64,000 bases of DNA. Source: Algoriphagus sediminis. Its GTDB lineage: Bacteria; Bacteroidota; Bacteroidia; Cytophagales; Cyclobacteriaceae. The notes beneath the pieces were generated by a model. The model was given only the letters and a program-made list of their open reading frames with translations. It was not told the origin of the DNA and made no database searches. The position numbers and the translations under genes are program-made. How positions within the stretch are numbered: position 1 is the stretch's first letter; the number at the start of each line of letters is the position of its first letter. This document shows positions 42,494-50,788 of this stretch, one piece after another. The stretch is from positions 248,001-312,000 of the forward strand of contig NZ_JAUEPH010000001.1 of the NCBI RefSeq assembly GCF_030403435.1, given 5' to 3'.

Positions 42494-43189
42494 GTGAAAA
42501 AGCTCCTTATCGCATTCATCCTAGCTTTATTTAGCTACCAAGCCAATTCTCAGGTTTTAATCTCCTTACTTCTTGGAGATAAACTAAATTCTGATGGTTT
42601 GGAGTTTGGATTGGAGGGAGGTTTTAACTGGTCTAGCATGTCAGGGCTGGAGACCAACAGTGCTTTAAGCCAGTTTAACCTCGGTTTTTACTTTGACATC
42701 CGAGTTAAGAACCAGTGGTTTTTAAATACCGGTGTGCTTGTGAAGAGTGCCATGGGAGTAAATAAATTAACCGATAATGACCTAACCGTCCTAGATGCTA
42801 GAACTTATGCGGACGAAGGAACCTACAGTCAGGTGGTACGATATTTTGCAGTGCCCATTCTGGCCAAGTATAAATTTGATAATCGCTTCTTTTTAGCTGC
42901 AGGCCCTCAAATTAATCTAAGAAACCGAGCATGGATTGAGTTCAACTCAGATAACGATGGAATCGAAGCAAAAATCAGGCAAGACAATCGAGATGCATGG
43001 AGCCGCTTTGATGTAGGAGTCACAGGAAATCTAGGATATCAGCTACAGAAAGGCCTAGGAATGAGCTTTGGTATTAAATATTATCAAGGCTTTGTCGATA
43101 TCTATAAGGTCGACGCTAATTTTAAGAATAGGTCTTTCTTTGTCTACCTAATGGTGCCTATTGGCAAAGGTAAAGCTGAATTAGATTGA
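42494..43189 (+). CDS. Outer-membrane barrel (porin-family) protein
   Basis: GTG start, 1 bp after the RidA stop, with AAGG just ahead of it. A signal peptide (about 1-19) is followed by a small beta-barrel resembling the Bacteroidota PF13568 group: FGLEGGFNWSSMSG, FNLGFYFDIRVKNQWFLNTGVL, YFAVPILAKYKFDNRFFLAAGPQINLR and a final FKNRSFFVYLMVPIGKGK. Function unknown. Its stop overlaps an alternative TTG of the next acetyltransferase gene. Confidence 0.82.
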   Translation: MKKLLIAFILALFSYQANSQVLISLLLGDKLNSDGLEFGLEGGFNWSSMSGLETNSALSQFNLGFYFDIRVKNQWFLNTGVLVKSAMGVNKLTDNDLTVLDARTYADEGTYSQVVRYFAVPILAKYKFDNRFFLAAGPQINLRNRAWIEFNSDNDGIEAKIRQDNRDAWSRFDVGVTGNLGYQLQKGLGMSFGIKYYQGFVDIYKVDANFKNRSFFVYLMVPIGKGKAELD

Positions 43190-43203
43190 GCTACTGCAGT
43201 ACA

Positions 43204-43749
43204 ATGACCCCAGCGAAGAATAATTATCTTTTTAGTACAGAAAGACTTGGATTCAAGCTCTGGGAGAATCATGACCTGGAACCATTCACAGCCATGAATT
43301 CTGACTCTGAAACCATGAAATTTTTTGCAGGGCTGATGGACAAGGAAGCTTCGGAAAAAAAAATGATCCAAATGAACAAAATGTACAAGGATCATGGCTA
43401 TTGCTACTTTTGTGTGAACCTACTGTCTACCAATGAATTTGTCGGGATTATTGGGCTTGGTTATAAAGATTTCCAAACCGATTTTACACCCTGTACCGAT
43501 ATAGGGTGGAGAATCAGACGAGATTTTTGGAATCAGGGCTTAAGCACGGAAGGTGCTCAAGCCTGCCTTGATTACGGTAAAAGCTTAGGGCTAAATGAAA
43601 TCGTATCGATGGCAAGCCCGAACAACCATGCTTCCATTCGTGTGATGGAAAAAATCGGAATGCAATATTGGAAGCACTTTGATCATCCCGAATTATCGGA
43701 ATCGCCTCATTTAAACCCCATGGTACTTTACCGAATCAAATTTCCATAA
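43204..43749 (+). CDS. GNAT acetyltransferase, RimJ/RimL-like
   Basis: A 181-residue acetyltransferase of the RimJ/RimL type: ERLGFKLWENHDLEPF at the start, WRIRRDFWNQGLSTEGAQACLDYGKSLG as the acetyl-CoA loop, and NHASIRVMEKIGM. Such proteins acetylate ribosomal proteins or small amines; no target is suggested here. ATG 43204 is preferred; a TTG at 43186 overlapping the upstream stop (TTGA) is an alternative that would couple translation. Confidence 0.85.
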   Translation: MTPAKNNYLFSTERLGFKLWENHDLEPFTAMNSDSETMKFFAGLMDKEASEKKMIQMNKMYKDHGYCYFCVNLLSTNEFVGIIGLGYKDFQTDFTPCTDIGWRIRRDFWNQGLSTEGAQACLDYGKSLGLNEIVSMASPNNHASIRVMEKIGMQYWKHFDHPELSESPHLNPMVLYRIKFP

Positions 43750-43804
43750 GAAATTGAAAGCTTCTCTTTTTGCTTTGGCCCTGGCCTAATTGAAGAGATA
43801 AATA

Positions 43805-44833
43805 TTAGTAGGACCTACACTTATCCAATACCTCGCTTTTGAAAAAATTATCTGACTCCAAGACCCTAAAAAAGTCCTTTAGGAAAGAATTGATATTCCT
43901 TACATCCGAATCATCCAAATACAACTGTTTTTCAGCCAAAGACATGATAACATCTTTTTTAGCTAAAAACTCTTGCCTAACATGCTGCATTAACTCTGGG
44001 TCCCTACAGAATCCACGGTAAAGCCGATCTGTAATTTTCTCTATTTCCACCAAATCACTCACCAGAGCATAGGGAGGGTTTACCAGACCTGTCATGTCAA
44101 AATCATAAGCCAAGGGTACGAAGGTCGTTTCTCCTATTCTCATTATCTTTTGGTTATGCGTGAAGAGGCTGGACCAATCAGTATTACCAATCATGTATTG
44201 GAACATATCATGACGAACAGAAGCCGTGTCCGCCATAAAACTAGGTCCAATCCTTTTTTCATCATATATCGATCCTCCAAAACGCTCTGCCACCAGATCG
44301 TCATCTTCTATGATAAATCCTATCAGCTCTTGTTCTTCCTGCTTTCGATCATCCCCGTTTACAAAAGTTATTTTGATCAGTCGAGTAGGAAAGTAATACG
44401 GAGTAACCTCTTCAGCCAGCTTATAAGCTAGAAACTCTTTACCGACAAAGTCCAATGCATTTTTATTTTTTGAACAGGGGAAAACGACCTTTAATCCTTT
44501 CTGCCCACTGAAGGGCGTTCCTTCTCTATCTCGTTTCTTCACCTTCAGCCGCATTGGTGGGTAGTAGCAGTTATCCAATCTAAAGTTTCCCCTGGTCCGA
44601 ATTTCAGCATCCACTTGCTCCCAATCACCATCTTCAGTTTTAAATTCCACCGAAGTATCCATGTAGGTGGAATCATTGGTGTTTTTTCGAAGGTCTTTGA
44701 TGGAAAAAGACATTTTCATTTCCAAAGGCTCCTGCGATGCAAAAAGGGGAGCCATGTCTTGAGCTTTTATCCCTGAAAAAATAAATAGACAAAAGGCTAT
44801 TCCGGACAAAATTCTCTTTATACAACTTATCAT
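43805..44833 (-). CDS. Secreted CotH-kinase-like protein
   Basis: A 342-residue protein with a signal peptide (about 1-24). The region 75-260 has RTRGNFRLDNCYYPPMRLKV, LAYKLAEEVTPYYFPTRLIKITFVNG, LIGFIIEDDDLVAERFG, FQYMIGNTDWSSLFTHNQKI and VPLAYDFDMTGLVNPPY. These resemble the CotH protein-kinase fold (the RGNS...K strand, L-GFIIE segment, IGN-D--hydrophobic-HN and P--YDFD metal motif). I judge this a remote relationship, not a firm assignment. It is the last gene of the operon with the truncated globin and a bestrophin-like protein, 19 bp after the latter. Confidence 0.6.
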   Translation of the reverse strand: MISCIKRILSGIAFCLFIFSGIKAQDMAPLFASQEPLEMKMSFSIKDLRKNTNDSTYMDTSVEFKTEDGDWEQVDAEIRTRGNFRLDNCYYPPMRLKVKKRDREGTPFSGQKGLKVVFPCSKNKNALDFVGKEFLAYKLAEEVTPYYFPTRLIKITFVNGDDRKQEEQELIGFIIEDDDLVAERFGGSIYDEKRIGPSFMADTASVRHDMFQYMIGNTDWSSLFTHNQKIMRIGETTFVPLAYDFDMTGLVNPPYALVSDLVEIEKITDRLYRGFCRDPELMQHVRQEFLAKKDVIMSLAEKQLYLDDSDVRNINSFLKDFFRVLESDNFFKSEVLDKCRSY

Positions 44834-44852
44834 ATCTCTATCATTTTAAATT

Positions 44853-45626
44853 TCATTCGTTTTTTATCTCCACCAAGTCATCCTCGTTAACTCGAAAGCT
44901 ATCCAGGTGAATATCATCAAGACCATCTTGATCAAATGGATTCTCAAGTTGCTCTTGAACATTAAAAAGGGATATCAAAATAAAGGTGGAAAACAGACAC
45001 AAAAAATAAAGCACCCAGATATCCCAATCCCCAATTCCAGAACTTAACCTATAATACAAAGAAGGAGAATAAATAACCGGATATAAGTAAATAAAAATCA
45101 GACAATAAGCCCTAATACTTGTGGGAGTCCGGTGTTCCTTTATCGCCCCTGCATTCTCTATTCCCTGATAGACATCCCTGAAAAGACCATAAATTTTTAA
45201 GGTTGGGCCAGCTTTAAATTTTTCTTTCCGTTCATTGACAAACGCCGTAACTCTTGAGGCTTCCTTTCTAACAGATTCAAAACCTAATGTTTCTGGACCT
45301 AAGTAAAGGGTCATTAATCTGGATATCTCTAAAATATGGCCTCGTATCATTATCCTCTCTTGACCATTTAACTTCGAATTACTCTGGATGCTGGCATCGG
45401 TTGTTATTAACCCAGACCTAAACCTGGAAAGAAACTCCAAGGCTTTTTCTCGTCTTTTGAATGCACTGCGAATGGTGAAAACCAGCGGAAAAATAATCGC
45501 AATACTGATCATAGTCAGGTCAAAATTATACTCAAAATTAAAATTGACCGTCAGGAATACAGCTACAGCTGCGATTCCTAAGGCAATAAAAGTTCTCTTA
45601 TTAATGATGGACAGATATTTTTCCAT
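44853..45626 (-). CDS. Bestrophin-like membrane protein
   Basis: Four hydrophobic segments are visible (about 14-28, 37-53, 180-200 and 205-225 from this start). The central HRTPTSIRAYCLIFIYLYPVIYSP and C-terminal LENPFDQDGLDDIHLD are the usual bestrophin signatures (proline-rich pore region and the ENPF-x-DDI tail). It may be an anion channel. ATG 45626 avoids overlap with the globin gene; a start at 45725 would overlap it by 34 bp and add a polar leader. Confidence 0.75.
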   Translation of the reverse strand: MEKYLSIINKRTFIALGIAAVAVFLTVNFNFEYNFDLTMISIAIIFPLVFTIRSAFKRREKALEFLSRFRSGLITTDASIQSNSKLNGQERIMIRGHILEISRLMTLYLGPETLGFESVRKEASRVTAFVNERKEKFKAGPTLKIYGLFRDVYQGIENAGAIKEHRTPTSIRAYCLIFIYLYPVIYSPSLYYRLSSGIGDWDIWVLYFLCLFSTFILISLFNVQEQLENPFDQDGLDDIHLDSFRVNEDDLVEIKNE

Positions 45627-45691
45627 TCGCGTGGGTTTAAAAAAATCAATCAGGGCATTGAGGCCAATGCTTTTAGAAAGATAAAAAAATA

Positions 45692-46099
45692 TTAATTCTT
45701 CGGAGAATTTTCTCTTGCCTCCCAAATGCGCATAAATAACATGTGTGCCATCCGTCGGGCATGTTCTATAGCAAAGTCTGCGTTTTCTCCTTCAAAGTAT
45801 CTGGTGATAGTCGAGAACCAAAGTTCCAACCAATTCCCGAAATGAGCCTGATCTATTTCATTACCCACTTTTTGATCCACTTCACGATGAACCTTAGTGG
45901 GGTTGAACTTGGCTTTTCCAGGACCTGTTTGGAAAAGAATCATTTCCCAAAAATCTGATAGGTGCTCAAGATGATGCTCCCAATCCTCGACCACATGATC
46001 GAATACCGGCCCCAGCCGATCATGTTCCCTCACTTGAGAATAAAATCTTCGAACTAAAAAATCCACATCCTTTCTATCCCTTAAATCTCTTCTTTCCAT
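45692..46099 (-). CDS. Group III truncated haemoglobin
   Basis: A 135-residue trHb of the class III type: Tyr20 in VRRFYSQVREH (B10 position), VEDWEHHLEHLSDFWEMIL, and the proximal histidine His86 in EIDQAHFGNWLELWF. It probably binds haem and reacts with NO, peroxide or oxygen. The binding of these was not tested; assignment rests on motif spacing. An imperfectly placed 7-bp inverted repeat (46134-46155) lies upstream and may be an operator. First gene of the operon with the bestrophin-like and CotH-like genes. Confidence 0.9.
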   Translation of the reverse strand: MERRDLRDRKDVDFLVRRFYSQVREHDRLGPVFDHVVEDWEHHLEHLSDFWEMILFQTGPGKAKFNPTKVHREVDQKVGNEIDQAHFGNWLELWFSTITRYFEGENADFAIEHARRMAHMLFMRIWEARENSPKN

Positions 46100-46133
46100 A
46101 TTTCGTGCAGGTCCATTAATTTAAATTACAAGT

Positions 46134-46155
46134 GATCAAATACATTCTTTTGATC
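46134..46155. promoter_or_regulatory. Inverted repeat upstream of the truncated globin gene
   Basis: GATCAAA-N8-TTTGATC is a perfect 7-bp inverted repeat 34 bp upstream of the globin ATG. The half sites point outward compared with an FNR box (TTGAT-N4-ATCAA), so it is not a standard FNR site. Confidence 0.4.
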
Positions 46156-46266
46156 GTGCCTGAGCAGTTTTCAAAATTAAGTTCTTTTTCCATTCCACAT
46201 ATTCTCCGGCAATTCAACCAAGTGAATAAGATGTATATTAACCCCTAGAAAAATCCCGGTCCTTTC

Positions 46267-47613
46267 ATGAAATGGTTAACCCTCGCATTCTTATTCTTTG
46301 GTTTCAATTCTTGTGTCGAAAGTCAGGAATTCTCCAATTCAAATCAACCTCAAGAATCTCTATCTGACGAGGAGCTTCTGGATCTTATCGCCTACAAGAC
46401 CTTTCTTTATTTCTGGGAGGGTGCCGAACCCAATTCTGGAATGGCTCCTGAGAGAATCCATATGGATGGGATTTATCCTGACAACGATGAACACATCGTC
46501 ACCACAGGAGGTACAGGAATGGGTTTGATTGGAATTTTAGGAGGGATTGAACGTGGATGGATTAGCCGGGAAGAAGGGTTTCAGAGATTTTCGAGAATGG
46601 TGAGCTTTCTTGAAAAGGCCGACCGATGGCATGGAATCTGGCCACATTGGTTGGATGGAAAAACTGGTAAAGTGAAACCCTTCAGCCAAAAAGATGATGG
46701 CGCAGACCTGGTAGAATCAGCTTTTCTGATCCAAGGTTTACTCGTGGTGAAGGCCTATTTTGAAAATGGAAATGATGGAGAAAAAGAACTTGCCTTAAGG
46801 ATAAACAGACTTTGGAGAGAAATGGAGTGGGATTTTCACACCAATGGTAAAGATGTTCTTTATTGGCATTGGTCCCCTAACTATGGCTGGGAAATGAACT
46901 TTGCTCTCGAAGGTTACAATGAGGCCTTAATCGTTTATGTCTTAGCCGCCTCCTCGCCTACCCATCCGATTTCACCTCTCGCTTATCACAAGGGTTGGGC
47001 ACGCGCCGGTGGGATCAAAGCCAATGATTCTGGAGCTTTTGGTTACCGACTACAGCTTAAGCATAATGGAGCGGAACTCATGGGCGGGCCTTTATTTTGG
47101 GCACACTATTCTTTCCTCAGCCTAAATCCTAATAACCTTAAAGATGACTACGCTGATTACTGGTTGGAAAACACCAATCAAACCCTGATCAATCGTGCCT
47201 GGTGCATAGATAACCCCAATGGGTTTAAAGGTTATGGAGAAAATCTTTGGGGATTGACTGCCTCTTATTCCATAAATTTTTATGATGCACATCGGCCAGG
47301 CAATGACACTGGGGTAATTTCTCCAACTGCAGCTGTTTCTTCCATAGTTTATACTCCGAAGGAATCATTAAAAGTGATTAGGAATCTGTATAAAAACTTC
47401 GGGGAAAAAGTACTTGGGCCATATGGGTTTTATGACGCCATGAGCCCCGAGCATGATTTCTTTCCTGAAAAATACCTTGCCATAGATCAAGGTCCAATGG
47501 TAAGCATGATAGAAAATTATCGATCCGGTTTGGGATGGAAACTATTCATGAAAAACCCGGAGATACAGCAAGGTCTTGACAGGTTAGGCTTCACCTACCA
47601 AGTACCCCAATAA
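46267..47613 (+). CDS. Glucoamylase-domain (GH144-like) lipoprotein
   Basis: The 448-residue protein has a lipoprotein signal ending in Cys16 (LFFGFNSC) and an alpha/alpha-toroid-like glucoamylase domain. It has TTGGTGMGLIGILGGIERGWISREEG, LEKADRWHGIWPHWLDGKTGKVKPFSQKDDGADLVESAFLIQGLL, HWSPNYGWEMNFALEGYNEALIVYVLAASSP and ENLWGLTASYSINFYDAH. In Bacteroidota these align with GH144, where endo-beta-1,2-glucanase activity is known; whether this one shares that substrate is unproven. No SusC/D pair is nearby. It opens a 46.2-49 kb run with a DUF1579-like and an M23 protein gene. Confidence 0.85.
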   Translation: MKWLTLAFLFFGFNSCVESQEFSNSNQPQESLSDEELLDLIAYKTFLYFWEGAEPNSGMAPERIHMDGIYPDNDEHIVTTGGTGMGLIGILGGIERGWISREEGFQRFSRMVSFLEKADRWHGIWPHWLDGKTGKVKPFSQKDDGADLVESAFLIQGLLVVKAYFENGNDGEKELALRINRLWREMEWDFHTNGKDVLYWHWSPNYGWEMNFALEGYNEALIVYVLAASSPTHPISPLAYHKGWARAGGIKANDSGAFGYRLQLKHNGAELMGGPLFWAHYSFLSLNPNNLKDDYADYWLENTNQTLINRAWCIDNPNGFKGYGENLWGLTASYSINFYDAHRPGNDTGVISPTAAVSSIVYTPKESLKVIRNLYKNFGEKVLGPYGFYDAMSPEHDFFPEKYLAIDQGPMVSMIENYRSGLGWKLFMKNPEIQQGLDRLGFTYQVPQ

Positions 47614-47652
47614 ACTTATCCCAAATTCTCAACGAAATTAACCCGCCTAACT

Positions 47653-48138
47653 ATGAAAAACATTCTTGCTTTCGCTTTATTTCTGACTTTGGGGGTTTCA
47701 TATGCTCAAAATACCTCACCTTGTTCTTCACCCGAAAAGCGACATTTTGACTTTTGGGTCGGCGAATGGCATGTCTTTGACACCCTGGATAACAAAATAG
47801 GAGAAAACCGAATTCAAATCATTGAAGGTGGGTGTGCATTGCAGGAAAACTGGACTGGTGCATCAGGATCGAATGGCACTAGCCTTAATTATTTTGATGC
47901 GGCTGACTCCACCTGGAATCAGCTATGGCTTGATAATCAAGGTGGAATCCTAAAGCTCAAAGGCAAAATCGAAGAAAGTGGACTTTTAAAAATGAGTTCT
48001 CAACCAAATAATGGCCAATACAATCAAATTACCTGGACTCTTCTCGATAATGGAAACGTTTCCCAGAAATGGGATATTTTTACGGCAGACGACGACCTAC
48101 TTCAGACCATTTTTCTTGGCATATATAAAAGACAATAA
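47653..48138 (+). CDS. Exported DUF1579-like protein
   Basis: A 161-residue protein with a signal peptide (about 1-18), then HFDFWVGEWHVFDTLDNKIGENRI, the standard FDFWxGEW opening of DUF1579-like lipocalin-type proteins. A GGCALQENWTG and a closing WDIFTADDDLLQTIFLGIYKR follow. No enzymatic motif is known for the family. It lies between the GH144-like and M23 genes on the same strand. Confidence 0.8.
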   Translation: MKNILAFALFLTLGVSYAQNTSPCSSPEKRHFDFWVGEWHVFDTLDNKIGENRIQIIEGGCALQENWTGASGSNGTSLNYFDAADSTWNQLWLDNQGGILKLKGKIEESGLLKMSSQPNNGQYNQITWTLLDNGNVSQKWDIFTADDDLLQTIFLGIYKRQ

Positions 48139-48179
48139 TTAGACTGCTAGATCGTAGTAAATGCATCCAGCACTTTCTC

Positions 48180-48998
48180 ATGAGGCCACACCTGCTTTTC
48201 CTACTCTGCTTTTATTTCTTACTATTTTCAGAAGGTTTTGCCCAAAAGGCAAAAGATAGCCCACTTGCCTTTGAGGATGACCTGGAACTGAAGTGGCGAG
48301 ATACCGAAGACACTGCTTTTTTGGTGGCGAAAAACAAAATCTTTGCTCCCCTAGAAGTCATTTTGACCATTAAAGGAAAAGGAACTGAGTCTTTTCTTGT
48401 ACCAGCGAATGGTGAAACGGTACTCGTAAAACAGCCGAAATTCATCACAGGAAGAAAATCAGGAACGATAAAATTGGATTATCAAATCGGCTATCATATG
48501 GGTCATCCAGATGTCATAAATATTGACGAGGATTATTTATATGAATTCCCCTTTGCTGAAGGCAAAAGCTACCTGATCGGTCAAACCTGGGGAGGAAAAG
48601 CTACCCATAACACTTCGGAATCTTATCATGCAATTGATTTTCAGCTGGACGAAGGCGAGGCTATTCATGCTGCCAGAGAAGGCATGGTTGTCAAAGTAAT
48701 TGATTGGTTTTCTAAGCAAGGAGGGCCTGAATTAAGTGCAGCTGCCAATGAGGTAGTGATCCTACATGCTGACGGAACCTTGGCATCTTATGTTCATCTT
48801 CAGTACCAAGGAGCGGTAGTTTCCCCTGGTGATAAGGTGGAAAAAGGTCAGCTTTTAGGTTATTCAGGAGCAACAGGATATGCTACCGGTCCCCACCTAC
48901 ACTTCGTAGTAAGGCGAGATAAAAACCAGTCTATCCCCATATTTTTCAATGGCCACGAAGGGCAAATCTTACAGAAAGGTGAATTTTATACCCATTAA
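48180..48998 (+). CDS. Exported M23-family (LytM) peptidase
   Basis: A 272-residue protein with a signal peptide (about 1-21) and a C-terminal LytM domain (about 145-245). The zinc ligands are His/Asp in SYHAIDFQLDEGEAIHA and the HLH in YATGPHLHFVVRRD. The intermediate VILHADGTLASYVHLQYQGAVVSPGDKVEKGQLLGYSG is typical of lysostaphin-like enzymes. It should cleave peptidoglycan cross-bridges or a related peptide in the envelope. Confidence 0.92.
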   Translation: MRPHLLFLLCFYFLLFSEGFAQKAKDSPLAFEDDLELKWRDTEDTAFLVAKNKIFAPLEVILTIKGKGTESFLVPANGETVLVKQPKFITGRKSGTIKLDYQIGYHMGHPDVINIDEDYLYEFPFAEGKSYLIGQTWGGKATHNTSESYHAIDFQLDEGEAIHAAREGMVVKVIDWFSKQGGPELSAAANEVVILHADGTLASYVHLQYQGAVVSPGDKVEKGQLLGYSGATGYATGPHLHFVVRRDKNQSIPIFFNGHEGQILQKGEFYTH

Positions 48999-49022
48999 TT
49001 TTGAACTGGTAATTCAATTGAC

Positions 49023-49048
49023 TGCAACTCAAATAAAATCAAGTTGCA
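49023..49048. promoter_or_regulatory. Inverted repeat upstream of the seven-gene operon
   Basis: TGCAACT-N12-AGTTGCA is a perfect 7-bp inverted repeat, 70 bp upstream of ATG 49119. No T tract follows, so a regulator site is more likely than a terminator for the preceding M23 gene. Confidence 0.4.
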
Positions 49049-49118
49049 AGGCAGTGTTATTCTGCTAAATTGTTCATTAGTTTAACTTTTGAACCCAAGC
49101 CTAAGCCTTCAACTTTTC

Positions 49119-49904
49119 ATGAGATTAGCAAATAAAGCCCTTGTCATTATCGGAGGCACCTCCGGAATAGGTCTGGCCGCCGCCCAAGCATTTATTAAGG
49201 AGGGAGCGAAGCTAATTTTGATAGGATTAAAGGAAAGTGCTCACTCCACTTTAGATGAATTAAGCAGTCCTTCAGTTGAAGTGATTTTTGCAGATGCCAG
49301 AATGCCTGAGACTGCGCAAAGTGGAATAAACAGATGTATTGAAAGATATGGTGATTTTCATGGCTTGTACCATGTAGCAGGTGGAAGTGGAAGAAGATTT
49401 GGGGATGGGCCACTTCATCAAATGACCTTAGAAGCCTGGAATCAAACTCTAGAACTTAATCTCACTTCATTAATGCTATCAAACCAGGCTGCTTTGAAGA
49501 CTTTGGTTGAGCTCGAGCATGGGGGTTCCATTCTTAATCTTGGTTCCATCTTGGCATTTTCTCCTTCTCCAAAATACTTCGTCACCCATGCATATGCAGC
49601 TGCAAAAGCTGCCATTGAGGGAATGACAATTAGTAGTGCAGCATTTTATGCGGAGAAAAATATACGTCTCAACGTACTTGCCCCAGCATTAGTAGAAAGT
49701 CCTATGTCTCAGAGAGCCATGACAAATGATGAGATTATGGCTTTCTCGAGATCCAAAATGCCTTTGGATGGTGGCCGGGTAGGACGGCCTGATGATCTTA
49801 CCGAAGCGGCTATTTTTCTTCTATCTGATGCTTCAAAGTTTACAACTGGCCAAGTTCTTCATATCGATGGAGGGTGGCATTTAAGTGAAGGACAAAATCC
49901 ATGA
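49119..49904 (+). CDS. Short-chain dehydrogenase (gene 1 of 7-gene operon)
   Basis: A 261-residue classical SDR: nucleotide motif GGTSGIG (12-18), the N-N-A-G-like YHVAGGSG, the Ser near LGSILAF, YxxxK in HAYAAAKAAIEG (Tyr159, Lys163) and a closing GQVLHIDGGWH. It should oxidise or reduce a hydroxyl of a small substrate. An upstream in-frame TTG (49089) sits in a promoter-like TAACTTTTG and is disfavoured; ATG 49119 fits the fold. It leads the operon with a 4-bp overlap into the ROK gene. Confidence 0.92.
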   Translation: MRLANKALVIIGGTSGIGLAAAQAFIKEGAKLILIGLKESAHSTLDELSSPSVEVIFADARMPETAQSGINRCIERYGDFHGLYHVAGGSGRRFGDGPLHQMTLEAWNQTLELNLTSLMLSNQAALKTLVELEHGGSILNLGSILAFSPSPKYFVTHAYAAAKAAIEGMTISSAAFYAEKNIRLNVLAPALVESPMSQRAMTNDEIMAFSRSKMPLDGGRVGRPDDLTEAAIFLLSDASKFTTGQVLHIDGGWHLSEGQNP

Positions 49905-50788
49905 AAGCAGCCATCGGAATTGACATTGGAGGAACAAATATCAAAGGTGTTTTGATAGATGAATCCGGAAGAATTCTGGAAAAAGCAAGAGCGAAGACTC
50001 ACAGCCTGTCAACTGACTTTTGGCAGGAAAATATTAGAAAGGTTTATTCCGAATTAAAGAAAAAAAGCCATTCCAATCCAACTATAGGCATATCTGCCCC
50101 AGGTTTAGCCAATGAGAAAAACACTGCTATCGACTTTTTACCCGGAAGGCTTCCAGGTCTTGAAGGTTTCGATTGGTCTAAATTTCTTGGGTCGCCGACA
50201 TATGTTTTGAATGATGCTCATGCTGCCCTGATGGCAGAGTCTAAATTTGGTGTGGCCAAGGGTATTAAAAACTTCTTGCTAATTACTTTGGGAACAGGTG
50301 TAGGAGGGGCCATTATGATTGATGGAAAGCTTTATCAAGGTTTAGCCCAAAGGGCCGGACATATAGGTCACTCCACCATCCAATCGAATCAAACTCAGCA
50401 GAGTATTTTGGGTATGCCTGGTAGTCTGGAATATGCTATTGGAAACTATTCGGTGGAGGAAAGGAGTCATGGAAAATATAAGAACACCTATGCCTTGCTT
50501 GAGGCCAGAAAGACTGATGATTATTTTGCCCAATGGCTCTGGTTGGATATGATCAGAAACCTTTCCTTAAGTATCTGCTCCTTAATCAATGCTTTCAGCC
50601 CTGAGGCAATCGTTTTGGCCGGAGGCCTGACCAAGGCAGAGGATGATTTATTTCATCCTTTGAATCAATTCATAGATACTTACGAATTCCGACCCAACGG
50701 CAAAAAAACTAAAATCATGAAAGCTAAATTCAGGGACTATTCTGGCGCAATCGGAGCTGCGGCATTCACTTTGAACCAAATGAAATGA
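49901..50788 (+). CDS. ROK-family sugar kinase without the zinc cysteines (gene 2)
   Basis: A 295-residue ROK protein: IGIDIGGTNIKGVLI phosphate loop, NDAHAAL with the catalytic Asp105, TLGTGVGGAIMIDGKL and the His pair AGHIGHS (154/157). No DNA-binding N terminus, so a kinase and not a repressor. The usual ROK zinc motif CxCGxxGCxE reads QSILGMPGSLE (167-177); all cysteines are gone, while the surrounding glycines remain. Activity is expected but the zinc-stabilised loop must be held some other way. The substrate sugar is unknown. Overlaps gene 1 and gene 3 by 4 bp each. Confidence 0.9.
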   Translation: MKAAIGIDIGGTNIKGVLIDESGRILEKARAKTHSLSTDFWQENIRKVYSELKKKSHSNPTIGISAPGLANEKNTAIDFLPGRLPGLEGFDWSKFLGSPTYVLNDAHAALMAESKFGVAKGIKNFLLITLGTGVGGAIMIDGKLYQGLAQRAGHIGHSTIQSNQTQQSILGMPGSLEYAIGNYSVEERSHGKYKNTYALLEARKTDDYFAQWLWLDMIRNLSLSICSLINAFSPEAIVLAGGLTKAEDDLFHPLNQFIDTYEFRPNGKKTKIMKAKFRDYSGAIGAAAFTLNQMK

